Of a stretch of DNA of 64,000 bases, positions 18,171-27,774 are shown one piece after another (position 1 is the first letter of the stretch; each line of letters opens with the position of its first letter). The notes under the pieces are model-generated. The model was not told the origin of the DNA, made no database searches, and was given only the letters and a program-made list of their open reading frames with translations. Both the position numbers and the translations under genes were made by a program. The stretch comes from Vicingaceae bacterium. GTDB taxonomy: Bacteria > Bacteroidota > Bacteroidia > Flavobacteriales_E > Vicingaceae. The stretch is taken from positions 1 to 64,000 of the forward strand of contig JAOKCF010000009.1 of assembly GCA_028245195.1 (NCBI GenBank), in the 5' to 3' direction.

Positions 18171-18791
18171 TTAAAATTTTAAAAGATAAAAGATTTGATC
18201 AATGAATGAGAACAATGACTTTGGTGCGGCAATCAAAGTAAATACAATACCGAAAATTGCCCCGGCAATGTGTGCATCGTGGTTGATGTTTGTAGTGCTT
18301 TTTCGAGATTGGTAGTGCTCATAGGCTAAGTAACCAAATCCTACAATTATTGCAGGAATAGGAACCGGAATAAACATTAAGTATAAACTGCTACCGGGAC
18401 TGAAAATAATGAATGAAAATAAAACTGCAGATACAGCACCAGAAGCACCAATTGAATGGTAGCTCGGATCATTTTTATGCTTGCGATACGAAGGTAATGC
18501 TGCAAATATGACTGAGCCTAGATACAGTAAAATAAAATAAAAAATTCCTTTAGAACCAAGATAGTATTCAAAATATTCTTGAACCCCGCCTCCGAAATTA
18601 TATAAAACAAACATGTTGAAGAACAAGTGCATCCAATCTCCGTGTAAAAAAGCGTGCGTTACAAAACGGTAATATTCTTTTCTTTCTTCTAACCCGTATG
18701 GAGCAAAATCAAATCGATAAAAAAAATCGCGATTACTGAACGCGGGAATTGAGATAATACACGTTAAGATTATAATTATTATAGTTACCAT
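18171..18791 (-). CDS. Rhomboid-family intramembrane serine protease
   Basis: 206 residues with about six membrane helices. The catalytic serine is S117 (IGASGAVSA) and the catalytic histidine H174 (HDAHIAGAIFG). The oxyanion asparagine N59 in HLFFNMFVLYNFGG is also present, so the protease is probably active. The substrate is unknown. It is 5 bp downstream of parC and upstream of the aminotransferase. Confidence 0.93.
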   Translation of the reverse strand: MVTIIIIILTCIISIPAFSNRDFFYRFDFAPYGLEERKEYYRFVTHAFLHGDWMHLFFNMFVLYNFGGGVQEYFEYYLGSKGIFYFILLYLGSVIFAALPSYRKHKNDPSYHSIGASGAVSAVLFSFIIFSPGSSLYLMFIPVPIPAIIVGFGYLAYEHYQSRKSTTNINHDAHIAGAIFGIVFTLIAAPKSLFSFIDQIFYLLKF

Positions 18792-18796
18792 AAAAC

Positions 18797-21646
18797 TTAA
18801 AAAAGCTCGTCAAATAAAGATGGAGAGTCAGGGCTGTCTTTCTTCTTATCCGTTTTATTTGGGGCAGATTTTGATTTTAGACTCTCTTCTATAGGTTTTT
18901 CTTCTTTTGATTCTTCTATCTCCAAAGGTATATTTGTCGGCTCATCCAAATCTTTCATCACCTTTGGTTCAGCAAGAGTCTCATCATCATCATCATCATC
19001 TGCCTCCTCATCTAACTTTGTTTCTTCACTTTCTTCCTTTGATATTGGTTCAGGATAAAAGTTTTTCTCCAACTCTTCTAAAGGAACATTGATGATTTCT
19101 GCCGCTTGCTCTCCTACAATTCTATCGACAGATTTAATCTTATCATAACTCAGTTTATTCCCAAGCGCCTTCATTCCTTTTACAGAAATGAATTCTAATA
19201 AATCTAATTGCTCGTTCTCCTTTGCATCCTTTCCTCGTGGTTTTGCAAAATTAATGTCAATTACTGTGTGATGATCTGTTGAAACAAGCTCTAATAAACT
19301 CTTTTCGTGCTCAGTAATAAATAAAATCTTCTTGTCAGAATCATCCACTAAGAATCGTTTCACGTAAAAATCCTCTTTGTCACCATCAAAATAAATTGCT
19401 GTTACGGGCTTTCGCGGATTCCACTTTTCAATAACAATTAAATCATCATCAAAATGATTGGTAATTGCGGTATTGATTAACTTATAATGACCGGACTGCA
19501 TAATAGTCAGGATTTTATCATCTGCTTTAAATTCTCCTAACAATTCACCTCTACCGTCAGTATTTAGCCGTTGAACGGTATCGTCAAACCAAATTTTACG
19601 CGCACTTAATGTAGAAGTTCCTTCTTCCTTCAACTTAATTTTACTTACTAAGTTTTTATTCAGAGTATTTCCTTTTGCCGCTCTTCCCTTAATGGCCAGG
19701 TCTGCAAAGTCAAAATCAAACTTCAACTTTTTTAATTTTGCTTTTGGTCGAAGTAGTACTTGAACTACCTCAGCTTCTCCATTTGGGTTTGCAGAAAAAT
19801 AGAGCACCTTTGAACCGGATGTTCCAGCTGTTAAATCATACTCCTTGTCTCTGGTAATAGATGTTACAGCAAACCGCTTACTCATTGATTTACCAGATTT
19901 TCCATCTTGGTAAATCATGTTATAAGTAGTGCGTTTATCGCCTTTTTTCCAAACCGCAACGTGTATGATATTTTTGCCTACAAATGACTTCGATTGAATC
20001 TTCTGTACAATCATTTTACCGTCTTCTCTAAAAACAATAATATCATCTATGTCAGAACAATCAGCTACAAAATCCGACTCTGTTTTCTTTAATCCATGAC
20101 CGATAAATCCTTCAGCCATGTTAACGTACAGCTTTGAATTTGCTACCGCTACCTTGGTTGCGTCGATGGTTTCAAACGACTTAATTTCTGTTTTACGCTC
20201 TCTGCCTTTTCCGTGTTTAGATTTAATTCGCTTAAAATAATCGATGGCAAACTCTGTCAAGTTTGCTAAGTTGTTATTGATTTCTTCAATCTCCTCCTCA
20301 ATTCGCTTGATCAATTCATCTGCCTTGAAACTATCAAACTTAGAAATACGCTTAATTCGAATTTCCAATAAGCGATTGACATCGTTGTTTGTAACTTCTC
20401 TTAGCAAACTCTTATTGTATGATTTTAAGCCATCAAAAACAGCCTTAACAACCCCTTCTAAGGTTTCTTGCTCTTCAATGTCTCGGTAGATCTTATTTTC
20501 AATGAAAATTTTCTCTAAAGATGAAAAATGCCATTGCTCTTGCAATTCTGCCTTACGAATTTCCAATTCTCGCTTAAGCAACTCCTTTGTTTCATCCGTG
20601 CAAATCTTTAAGATGTTGTTCACCCCCATAAAGTGGGGCTTGTCGTCTTGTATCACACAAGAATTTGGCGAAACAGACACTTCGCAACCTGTAAAAGCAT
20701 ACAAGGCATCTATCGTTTTATCTGGCGAAACATTTGGTGGGAGGTGAATTAAAATCTCAACGTTCTCCGAAGTGTTATCTTCAATTTTCTTGATTTTAAT
20801 TTTCCCTTTATCGTTGGCTTTAATTATGGTATCAATCAACGTAGTGGTTGTTGAACCAAAAGGCAATTCCGTAATAATTAAAGTCTTTTTATCCAGCTGA
20901 GCTACTTTTGCTCTTACTCGAATTCTACCTCCTCTTAAGCCATAGTTGTAATTTGAAAAGTCAGCCATTCCTCCAGTTAAAAAATCTGGTAAGATGTTTG
21001 TTTTCTTCCCTTTCAGGACAGCGATGGACGCGTCAATTAGTTCATTGAAGTTGTGCGGTAATATTTTACATGCCAAACCAACAGCAATACCTTCTACCCC
21101 TTGGGTTAATAGCAATGGGAATTTCATTGGTAAGGTAATTGGCTCTTTTCCACGACTATCGTAAGAACTTGCCCAATACGTTGTTTTGGCGTTAAAAGCT
21201 ACATCTAAGGCAAATTTTGATAGGCGCACTTCAATGTATCTCGGAGCAGCTGCTCTATCTCCTGTTAAAATATTTCCCCAGTTACCTTGGCAATCGAGCA
21301 TTAACTCTTTTTGCCCAATTTGAACCATGGCATCGCCAATAGAGGCATCTCCGTGGGGGTGATACTTCATGGTATTTCCAATAACGTTTGCCACCTTGTG
21401 ATAGCGCCCATCATCTAATTCCTTCAATGAATGAAAAATACGACGTTGCACTGGCTTTAAACCATCGTTCACATGTGGTACAGCACGTTCCAAAATAACA
21501 TACGACGCATAGTCCAGAAACCATTCATTGTACATTCCAGAAACCTGAATCACATTCTCCAATCCCTCTGAAACCTCATTGGTCTCATCAGCACCTTCTT
21601 TATTTTGCGCCTCTTGGTTTTTATTTTCGTCTTCCTTTTCTGCCAT
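18797..21646 (-). CDS. parC: DNA topoisomerase IV subunit A
   Basis: The DNA-cleaving subunit of a type IIA topoisomerase that unlinks daughter chromosomes. It has 949 residues. The breakage domain begins GLKPVQRRI (around 62-70), with the catalytic tyrosine Y137 in RAAAPRYIEVRLS. A beta-pinwheel C-terminal domain follows, then an acidic tail with a run of six Asp and a final SLFDELF. The pairing with the 623-residue ParE-type subunit directly upstream supports topoisomerase IV over gyrase. Confidence 0.92.
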   Translation of the reverse strand: MAEKEDENKNQEAQNKEGADETNEVSEGLENVIQVSGMYNEWFLDYASYVILERAVPHVNDGLKPVQRRIFHSLKELDDGRYHKVANVIGNTMKYHPHGDASIGDAMVQIGQKELMLDCQGNWGNILTGDRAAAPRYIEVRLSKFALDVAFNAKTTYWASSYDSRGKEPITLPMKFPLLLTQGVEGIAVGLACKILPHNFNELIDASIAVLKGKKTNILPDFLTGGMADFSNYNYGLRGGRIRVRAKVAQLDKKTLIITELPFGSTTTTLIDTIIKANDKGKIKIKKIEDNTSENVEILIHLPPNVSPDKTIDALYAFTGCEVSVSPNSCVIQDDKPHFMGVNNILKICTDETKELLKRELEIRKAELQEQWHFSSLEKIFIENKIYRDIEEQETLEGVVKAVFDGLKSYNKSLLREVTNNDVNRLLEIRIKRISKFDSFKADELIKRIEEEIEEINNNLANLTEFAIDYFKRIKSKHGKGRERKTEIKSFETIDATKVAVANSKLYVNMAEGFIGHGLKKTESDFVADCSDIDDIIVFREDGKMIVQKIQSKSFVGKNIIHVAVWKKGDKRTTYNMIYQDGKSGKSMSKRFAVTSITRDKEYDLTAGTSGSKVLYFSANPNGEAEVVQVLLRPKAKLKKLKFDFDFADLAIKGRAAKGNTLNKNLVSKIKLKEEGTSTLSARKIWFDDTVQRLNTDGRGELLGEFKADDKILTIMQSGHYKLINTAITNHFDDDLIVIEKWNPRKPVTAIYFDGDKEDFYVKRFLVDDSDKKILFITEHEKSLLELVSTDHHTVIDINFAKPRGKDAKENEQLDLLEFISVKGMKALGNKLSYDKIKSVDRIVGEQAAEIINVPLEELEKNFYPEPISKEESEETKLDEEADDDDDDETLAEPKVMKDLDEPTNIPLEIEESKEEKPIEESLKSKSAPNKTDKKKDSPDSPSLFDELF

Positions 21647-21657
21647 GCTACTAATTG

Positions 21658-23529
21658 TTAGGCTGCTGCCTCTTCTTGTTCCTCCTGTTCGTCTTCAATA
21701 TCTAATTCTACTTTCAAGTTTTCAATAATAAATTCCTGTCGGTCTGGTGTGTTTTTACCCATGTAAAAACACAATAAATCCGCCACCGATTCTTTCCCGA
21801 TAACCACCGGCTCTAGTCGCATATCTTCACCAATAAAGTTCTTGAATTCATCTGGCGAAATCTCTCCTAATCCCTTAAATCGTGTAATCTCTGCTTTGCC
21901 TTTCAGCGCATATATCGCATCGTTTTTCTCTTGTTGAGAATAGCAATAAAATGTCTGCTTTTTATCTCTAACTCTAAACAATGGAGTGGATAAAACGGAC
22001 AAATGACCGTTCTTCACTAAGTCGGGGAAAAACTGCAAAAAGAAGGTAATCAACAACAATCGAATATGCATTCCATCAACATCTGCATCAGTTGCTAAAA
22101 CTACTTTATTGTAGCGTAAATCGTCTAATCCATCTTCAATGCTTAAAGCTGCTTGCAATAAGTTAAACTCCTCATTTTCGTAAACAATTTTCTTAGTCAA
22201 TCCGAAGCAGTTCAATGGCTTACCCTTCAAACTAAAAACCGCCTGAGTATTTACATCTCGCACTTTGGTAATTGAACCAGAAGCAGAATCTCCCTCCGTT
22301 ATAAACAAAGTTGTTTCCTCTCTTCTTGCTTTCTTTTCTTCATTGAAATGCACTCGACAATCTCGTAACTTTCGGTTGTGCAACGAAACCTCCTTAGCTC
22401 TTTTTCTAGCCAATTTTTTAATTCCCGCTAAATCTTTACGCTCTCTTTCCGACTGCAAAATTTTACCTTGCAAGGCATTGGCAACTTCAGGATTCTTGTG
22501 CAAGAAATTATCCAAGTACTTTTTCAAGAAATCCATTACAAAAGCTCTCATTGAAGGTCCATCAGGCCCCACATCGTTAGAGCCTAATTTTGTTTTGGTT
22601 TGCGATTCAAATACAGGCTCCATTACTTTTACCGAAACAGCTGCAACAATAGAAGAGCGAACATCTACAGCGTCATATTCTTTTTGAAAATGATCACGAA
22701 TGGTTTTTACCACCGCCTCTCTAAAAGCACCTTGATGCGTTCCACCTTGAGTGGTGTGCTGACCGTTTACAAAAGAATAATATTCTTCTCCGTAAGAATT
22801 TGTGTGTGTAATGGCTACCTCAATATCTTCACCTTCCAAGTGAATGATGGGATAAAGTGGCGTGTCGCTCATGTTCTTTTCCAACAAGTCGTACAATCCT
22901 CTTTCAGAAAAGTATTTCTCTCCGTTGAAAATAATGGTCAACCCTCTGTTTAGATATACGTAATTCCACAACATGCGCTCAATGTGCTGTGTTCTGAAGT
23001 GGTAATCCTTAAATATTTCTTCGTCAGGTGTAAAAACCACCTTCGTTCCTTTTCTTCTTGTGCTTACCTCAATCGGGCCATCCATGGTCAATTCTCCTCT
23101 AGAGAATTCAGCTACTTTGGTTTTATCGTCTCTATTTGATTCAATTTTAAAATAAGTAGAAAGTGCGTTTACTGCTTTAGTACCAACTCCGTTTAATCCA
23201 ACCGATTTCTTAAAAGCTTTTGAATCGTATTTACCTCCGGTGTTGATTTTAGAAACCACATCTACTACTTTTCCCAGTGGAACTCCACGACCGTAATCTC
23301 TAACTTTTACCGTTTTGTCTTTTATGGAAACTTCAATAGTTCGTCCGTTACCCATCACAAACTCATCAATACAGTTATCGAGTACCTCTTTGATTAAAAC
23401 GTAAATCCCGTCATCATAAGCTGTTCCGTCGCCCAACTTTCCAATGTACATGCCCGGGCGCATGCGAATGTGCTCCTTCCAATCGAGGGAGCGGATGTTG
23501 TCTTCCGTATATTCTACTTCTTCTGCCAT
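21658..23529 (-). CDS. parE: DNA topoisomerase IV subunit B
   Basis: The ATPase subunit of topoisomerase IV. In 623 residues it has the GHKL ATP site ([24 protein letters not shown]), the transducer domain, and the TOPRIM motif [11 protein letters not shown] with a DADVDGMHI metal site. Its lack of a long insert fits ParE. The start at [10 protein letters not shown] is preferred over 28 upstream in-frame residues without family similarity. parE and parC are 11 bp apart. Confidence 0.94.
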   Translation of the reverse strand: MAEEVEYTEDNIRSLDWKEHIRMRPGMYIGKLGDGTAYDDGIYVLIKEVLDNCIDEFVMGNGRTIEVSIKDKTVKVRDYGRGVPLGKVVDVVSKINTGGKYDSKAFKKSVGLNGVGTKAVNALSTYFKIESNRDDKTKVAEFSRGELTMDGPIEVSTRRKGTKVVFTPDEEIFKDYHFRTQHIERMLWNYVYLNRGLTIIFNGEKYFSERGLYDLLEKNMSDTPLYPIIHLEGEDIEVAITHTNSYGEEYYSFVNGQHTTQGGTHQGAFREAVVKTIRDHFQKEYDAVDVRSSIVAAVSVKVMEPVFESQTKTKLGSNDVGPDGPSMRAFVMDFLKKYLDNFLHKNPEVANALQGKILQSERERKDLAGIKKLARKRAKEVSLHNRKLRDCRVHFNEEKKARREETTLFITEGDSASGSITKVRDVNTQAVFSLKGKPLNCFGLTKKIVYENEEFNLLQAALSIEDGLDDLRYNKVVLATDADVDGMHIRLLLITFFLQFFPDLVKNGHLSVLSTPLFRVRDKKQTFYCYSQQEKNDAIYALKGKAEITRFKGLGEISPDEFKNFIGEDMRLEPVVIGKESVADLLCFYMGKNTPDRQEFIIENLKVELDIEDEQEEQEEAAA

Positions 23530-23760
23530 AAAATTAAATGAAGCCTCTAAAATAGGTTGAATTGAAAGGGGTTTTGAAGAATTTACAAAGGACTTTTGAA
23601 CAGTTTTTTGCACAAAAAAGAAAGCTATATTTTAAATGACAAATCTTGATTTCCGGGTATTTATTATTGCACTGACCGAAGAATTAAATGCCTAGACATA
23701 AGAAAGTGGTGTTATTGAAAAGTTGTGCTATATTGCGGTCATAATCTCAGTCCTTAATAC

Positions 23761-24074
23761 ATGAAGTTCGCAAAATACATCCTGATTATTTTTATTTTAT
23801 TTTTTGGATACAGCACAACTATTAAAGCCCAAAAAGAACCTGATACCAATGCTAAAATAAAAGCGGTTTTTCTATACAATTTTACGAAGTACATAGAATG
23901 GCCAAAAGGCTCAATTGATGATCTTTTAAAATTGGAATTTACAATAATGCAGAGATGTACAGATTTTTAACAGAGATGGCAGCTGTAAAAAAAGTTGCTA
24001 ACGGATCTTTTGAAGTTGTAAAGATTGAAACGTTAAGTGATATTGACAAGTCCTTTCAAAAGGTATATTATTAA
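23761..24074 (+). pseudogene. Broken YfiR-like (DUF4154) gene
   Basis: It begins with a signal peptide (MKFAKYILIIFILFFGYS) and the DUF4154 hallmark KIKAVFLYNFTKYIEWP. At about 23935 the frame shifts: the continuation GIYNNAEMYRFLTEMAAVKKVANGSFEVVKIETL reads in another frame, consistent with one lost A in an A run. It then ends at 24074, well short of a full domain of ~150 residues. YfiR-type proteins are periplasmic regulators of cyclic-di-GMP or histidine kinases. Confidence 0.8.
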
Positions 24075-24434
24075 ATTTTCTAGCTAATATTTCAATAAGT
24101 AAGAAAATTACAAATAATGGGATAAGACCAAATCCCCCAACTTCTTCTGCTGAAATCCAAATAACCACCAAAGTAATTACCATAAATACTCAATACCTAT
24201 ATTTTACAATTAATCCCATTCTTAATAAAAATTAGTCTCTTACATCAGAATTAATTATATCTTATTTAAATGCATCCGCTTTTTAAGTTTAAATCTTAAC
24301 CTACATGTACATCAACATCAATCAAGCTCATACCAACAAGTCTGTAACCTGCGAGCTATTGAGTTAATAACCCATTACCAACAAATCCATCTTACTTCAT
24401 TTCTTATCTATAAGTTTACCTCCTATCTTTTGTT
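24075..24434. other. Gene-free stretch
   Basis: No supported gene. A minus-strand frame of about 40 hydrophobic residues (VITLVVIWISAEEVGGFGLI) ends at the YfiR break point and could be a remnant of another gene, but nothing confirms it. The remainder is AT-rich without clear repeats or hairpins. Confidence 0.4.
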
Positions 24435-25517
24435 ATGAATTCAAACCCTTCTTCCTTGAAAATTAAACGTTACGATTTATCGGACGATAAATCATTAAAA
24501 GCGTTTAGCGCTGCAGACGAACTAATCCTTGAATGTTCTTCGGAGCTGAGTTCTGAAGACAAATCACTTGGTATTTATAATGATCGGTTTGGTTATCTAA
24601 GTTGTCATTTAGCTGAATTAAACCCTTTAACGGTTTATACTAAAAAAAGTCAGTTAAATGCAATTACATCCAATTGCAAAACCAATGGACTTGATTTTGA
24701 AAACTATTGTGATCCACTCTCACCTTTAGCAAACAAGGTTGACCTAGCGCTACTAAAAGTTCCAAAGTCGTTGGCACTTTTTGAATTACACCTTCAGCAT
24801 ATTTCTGAAAACTCTGCCAAAAACGTGCAAGTAGTAATAGGCTTTATGACACGGCATTTCAGTCCAAAAATGATTGAAATTGCCGGAAAGTATTTTGAAA
24901 CAGTGGAACAAAGCCGAGCTATTAAGAAGGCAAGAACGGCTACTTTATCAGGTAAGAAAAAAATTGAAAAAGTAAACTTACTCGACTCCTTAGAGTTTAA
25001 CAATGACATCTATCAGCAGTATTGGGGTATTTTCTCAGCCAAGCACATTGATTACGCCACTCAATACTTTTTGAAACACCTAAAAGTGGATTCGGAAGAT
25101 CAAAATATTTTAGATTTAGCCTCTGGAAATGGAGTTATTGCCAAGGAAATTTTAAAGAAATTACCTCAATCTACTTTCCACTTAGTTGATGATTCTTATT
25201 TGGCAGTGGAGTCGGCAAAGTTGAATATCAGCGGAGAAAATGTGCACCATTATTTCGAAAACAGTTTATCTAACTTCAAGAAACATGCGTTCGATTTAAT
25301 TGTAAGCAATCCGCCTTTTCATTTTGAGCATGAAATAAACATTCAAATCCCTATTCAATTATTTAAGGAATGTTTTCGCTGTTTGAAACCTGGAGGAAGC
25401 CTGCAAATTGTATCAAATAATCATCTTAATTACAGCAATCAGTTAAAAACAATTTTCCCGAAAGTTGAAATAATAGCACAAAACGAGAACTTTGTGGTAA
25501 TTAAGTGCGTGAAATAA
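24435..25517 (+). CDS. rlmG: 23S rRNA (guanine-1835-N2)-methyltransferase, RlmG-like
   Basis: 360 residues in two Rossmann halves, as in RlmG: a degenerate N-terminal domain (DRFGYLSCHLAE, LLKVPKSLALFE, residues 50-117) and a catalytic C-terminal MTS domain. The SAM motif is LDLASGNGV (226-234) and the N2-guanine motif is NPPFH (292-296). The LxKVPKxLALxE segment separates RlmG from RsmC. Its start ATG is used after a 360-bp gene-free gap. RlmG is best known from gammaproteobacteria, so acquisition by transfer is possible. Confidence 0.85.
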   Translation: MNSNPSSLKIKRYDLSDDKSLKAFSAADELILECSSELSSEDKSLGIYNDRFGYLSCHLAELNPLTVYTKKSQLNAITSNCKTNGLDFENYCDPLSPLANKVDLALLKVPKSLALFELHLQHISENSAKNVQVVIGFMTRHFSPKMIEIAGKYFETVEQSRAIKKARTATLSGKKKIEKVNLLDSLEFNNDIYQQYWGIFSAKHIDYATQYFLKHLKVDSEDQNILDLASGNGVIAKEILKKLPQSTFHLVDDSYLAVESAKLNISGENVHHYFENSLSNFKKHAFDLIVSNPPFHFEHEINIQIPIQLFKECFRCLKPGGSLQIVSNNHLNYSNQLKTIFPKVEIIAQNENFVVIKCVK

Positions 25518-25606
25518 ACAAGGTCATTAACGCTGATAATTCACTGTTGAGTTATCAGATTAAAACCTCTAGAAGAAAAAGCAATTTAACTCTAAAATGA
25601 TTTAAA

Positions 25607-25780
25607 ATGGGAGATACACGTTTGGTAAAATTTTTATTATTAGTTGGGGTCGCAGCAGTTCTTAGTGGAATTTATTTTATAGTTAAAGGAGACTCAGTAA
25701 AAGGAACAACTAACCTTGTAATTGGCCTATTTGTTATTCTATTAAGTAGAAAGCAGATTAAAGACAACAACAGCAAGTAA
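25607..25780 (+). CDS. 57-residue membrane protein
   Basis: A short frame with an ATG and TAA giving MGDTRLVKFLLLVGVAAVLS... Two hydrophobic helices (about residues 7-25 and 36-50) are joined by a KGDSVKGTTN loop, and the tail is charged (SRKQIKDNNSK). The strong helix-loop-helix pattern and intact frame support a real gene. The family is not recognised. Confidence 0.6.
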   Translation: MGDTRLVKFLLLVGVAAVLSGIYFIVKGDSVKGTTNLVIGLFVILLSRKQIKDNNSK

Positions 25781-25813
25781 GATTTCGGGACTCTAGGTGG
25801 AGAAAAAACACCA

Positions 25814-26547
25814 ATGACCCCATCTCTATACTATTCATTATCAACCGCAGATAATCTAATTTACTTAGCAAAGATTAACACTTTACCGATGAGCCATTTT
25901 AAGCCTGATAATTACATTTGAGACAGTTTATCCACCTAAATTATAAAGCCGATGGTCAGTATATCATTTCTCATTTAAAAGAAATTTAGAGCAACTTTCT
26001 GATAAGGTGCATCGAGAAACTGTTTTATTTTCAAACTTTGAGAAACTATTTAAACAGAATCAATTGCAAAACAAGAAACTCTGCGGTTACTTTGGATTAT
26101 ATCATGTCTTCCAATATCGAGTAAATGGGTCGAATCCTTTGGCTTCTCAAATCCGAGCATCTGAATTAAACTTAGAAGGCAAAATACTGTCCATCAACTT
26201 TATGATGAACGACAGTTACATGGTTATTCCAAGTAATGAGTTACCTGAATATATGCGAGAAGCAGGCGAATACACAAGAATGCCAATTAGCGCAGACAAT
26301 ATGCTTTTCATGTATTTAGTAGGCATCAAGGATTTTAAACGAATGACCTCAGAAAATTATAAATCGATGGTAAAACTAAGTTCAGACGATAGCCCCTATT
26401 CAAATACAATAAGAGCTAGATAAAGCGATTCAATTACTACCAGTAACCGATTTATTAGAATTTGATGATAAAGGAAAGCCTTATACTCAGTACTCTATTT
26501 TGTTAGAAATTCTGATTAGGCACAACCAATGGAGTCAAAATAAATGA
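25814..26547 (+). pseudogene. Decayed gene of unknown family, several frame breaks
   Basis: Coding-like segments follow each other in different frames: a 35-residue piece from an ATG at 25814, a piece NYKADGQYIISHLK near 25955, a long piece from about 25990 to 26423 (LEQLSDKVHRETVLFSNFEKLF... to DDSPYSNTIRAR), and a last piece KAIQLLPVTDLLEFDDKGKPYTQYSI ending at 26547. Together they would give about 230 residues of one soluble protein. The family was not recognised. The number of breaks argues against a sequencing error. Confidence 0.6.
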
Positions 26548-26707
26548 AACATCCGTTTTCTGAAATTTCAGTTAAGTAGAATTTAAGTATAATGTGAATT
26601 AAACAACCTCTGATTTTAATAATTTGTTCCCAACACGAGAACATTAAAATACTTACTTTCGGTAACTTAAGCTGTAAATTTAATACCAATCCTTAAATGT
26701 GTTGAAC

Positions 26708-27608
26708 ATGAAACAATTCGTACTTTCTTTTTTATTAGCGGTTACACTTTTTCCTTTGGGCAAACAACAGCATATCGTGCTTTTCCCGACAGTAATGCCA
26801 TCTGGAACTTTCACTTTCAAGCAAATTGCTTTGCAAACGGCACTGGTAATGAATATTGTTCCATCGCTTATTCTGGAGATACGCTAATCAATAACCTAAC
26901 CTATATCAAACTAACAACACCTGGCGTTCTATCTTTCTCAACAGGCACTTGTGGCGGAATTATTATAGGTTATAAAGGAGCAATTAGGCAAGACATACTT
27001 AACAGAAAAGTTTTTTACATTCCACCAACAGATAGCACCGATCAACTACTTTACGACTTTACCATGCAAGTTGGCGAAACGGTGCAAGGGTATATTCAAA
27101 GTACGGGACTTCAAACAGAAACCGTTCAATCCATTGACTCTGTTTTGGTTGGAACTGTAAATCACAAAAGGTGGACAATTAATACTTACTACAACATTTA
27201 CTTTATTGAAGGTATTGGTTCTACTTACTGACTTTTTGCAAGGACTCCTATCTACCCAAGCGATTTCCCTGATTATTCTCTCACTTGTTTTCAAGAAATT
27301 TGGCGAACAATTTACCCTAGCTCCGTTGCCAGTTGTCAATTAATTACTTTTACAAATCCGATTAAACAATCTGAACAACAAATTCAAATATTCCCGAACG
27401 AACCAATGGCTCTTTCACCATAGACATTGGCAATGCCGAAGTAAGAGAGCTAAAATTGATAGATATCTTTGGCAATGTTCTAATGCCCCAAAATTCAATT
27501 AACCAAAACACAATCAATGTAGATCACCTAGAAAGTGGTATTTACTTTCTAACCATACTTCATAAAAATAATACCAAATCGGTAAGAAAGATAATTAGTA
27601 ACCCTTGA
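26708..27608 (+). pseudogene. Decayed type IX secretion cargo protein
   Basis: A signal peptide (MKQFVLSFLLAVTLFPLG) is followed by a frameshift near 26770 into a frame coding FPDSNAIWNFHFQANC..., continuing to an in-frame TGA at 27239-27241 and beyond to about 27410. A second frameshift there leads into a complete C-terminal sorting domain (GNAEVRELKLIDIFGNVL, then LESGIYFLTI and SVRKIIS). This domain exports proteins through the Por/type IX system. The mature protein, roughly 300 residues, is not further identified. Confidence 0.85.
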
Positions 27609-27774
27609 AAAAGAGTCAGAGTCTAAATCGTAACAAGCTATTTGTCCTGCCACATGCGGCTTACTGTTTATTAAAACATAAAACTCAATTACAGCGCATT
27701 GAAGACTAGGAATAACTAAGCTTTACCTACTTAATGATAAATGCCTTAAATTAGTATTTTAAAATGCTACTACT

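Noticed and set aside
18970-19000. TCA/GAT trinucleotide run as a microsatellite element
   Set aside because: It encodes the Asp run in the acidic tail of ParC and fits the local composition.
24068-24183. Minus-strand hydrophobic reading frame as a small membrane protein
   Set aside because: It ends by running into the YfiR remnant and has no ribosome site or family pattern; at best a relic.
27046-27339. Minus-strand reading frame of 97 codons
   Set aside because: It is the antisense of the decayed type IX cargo gene, whose plus-strand segments have a clear signal peptide and sorting domain.
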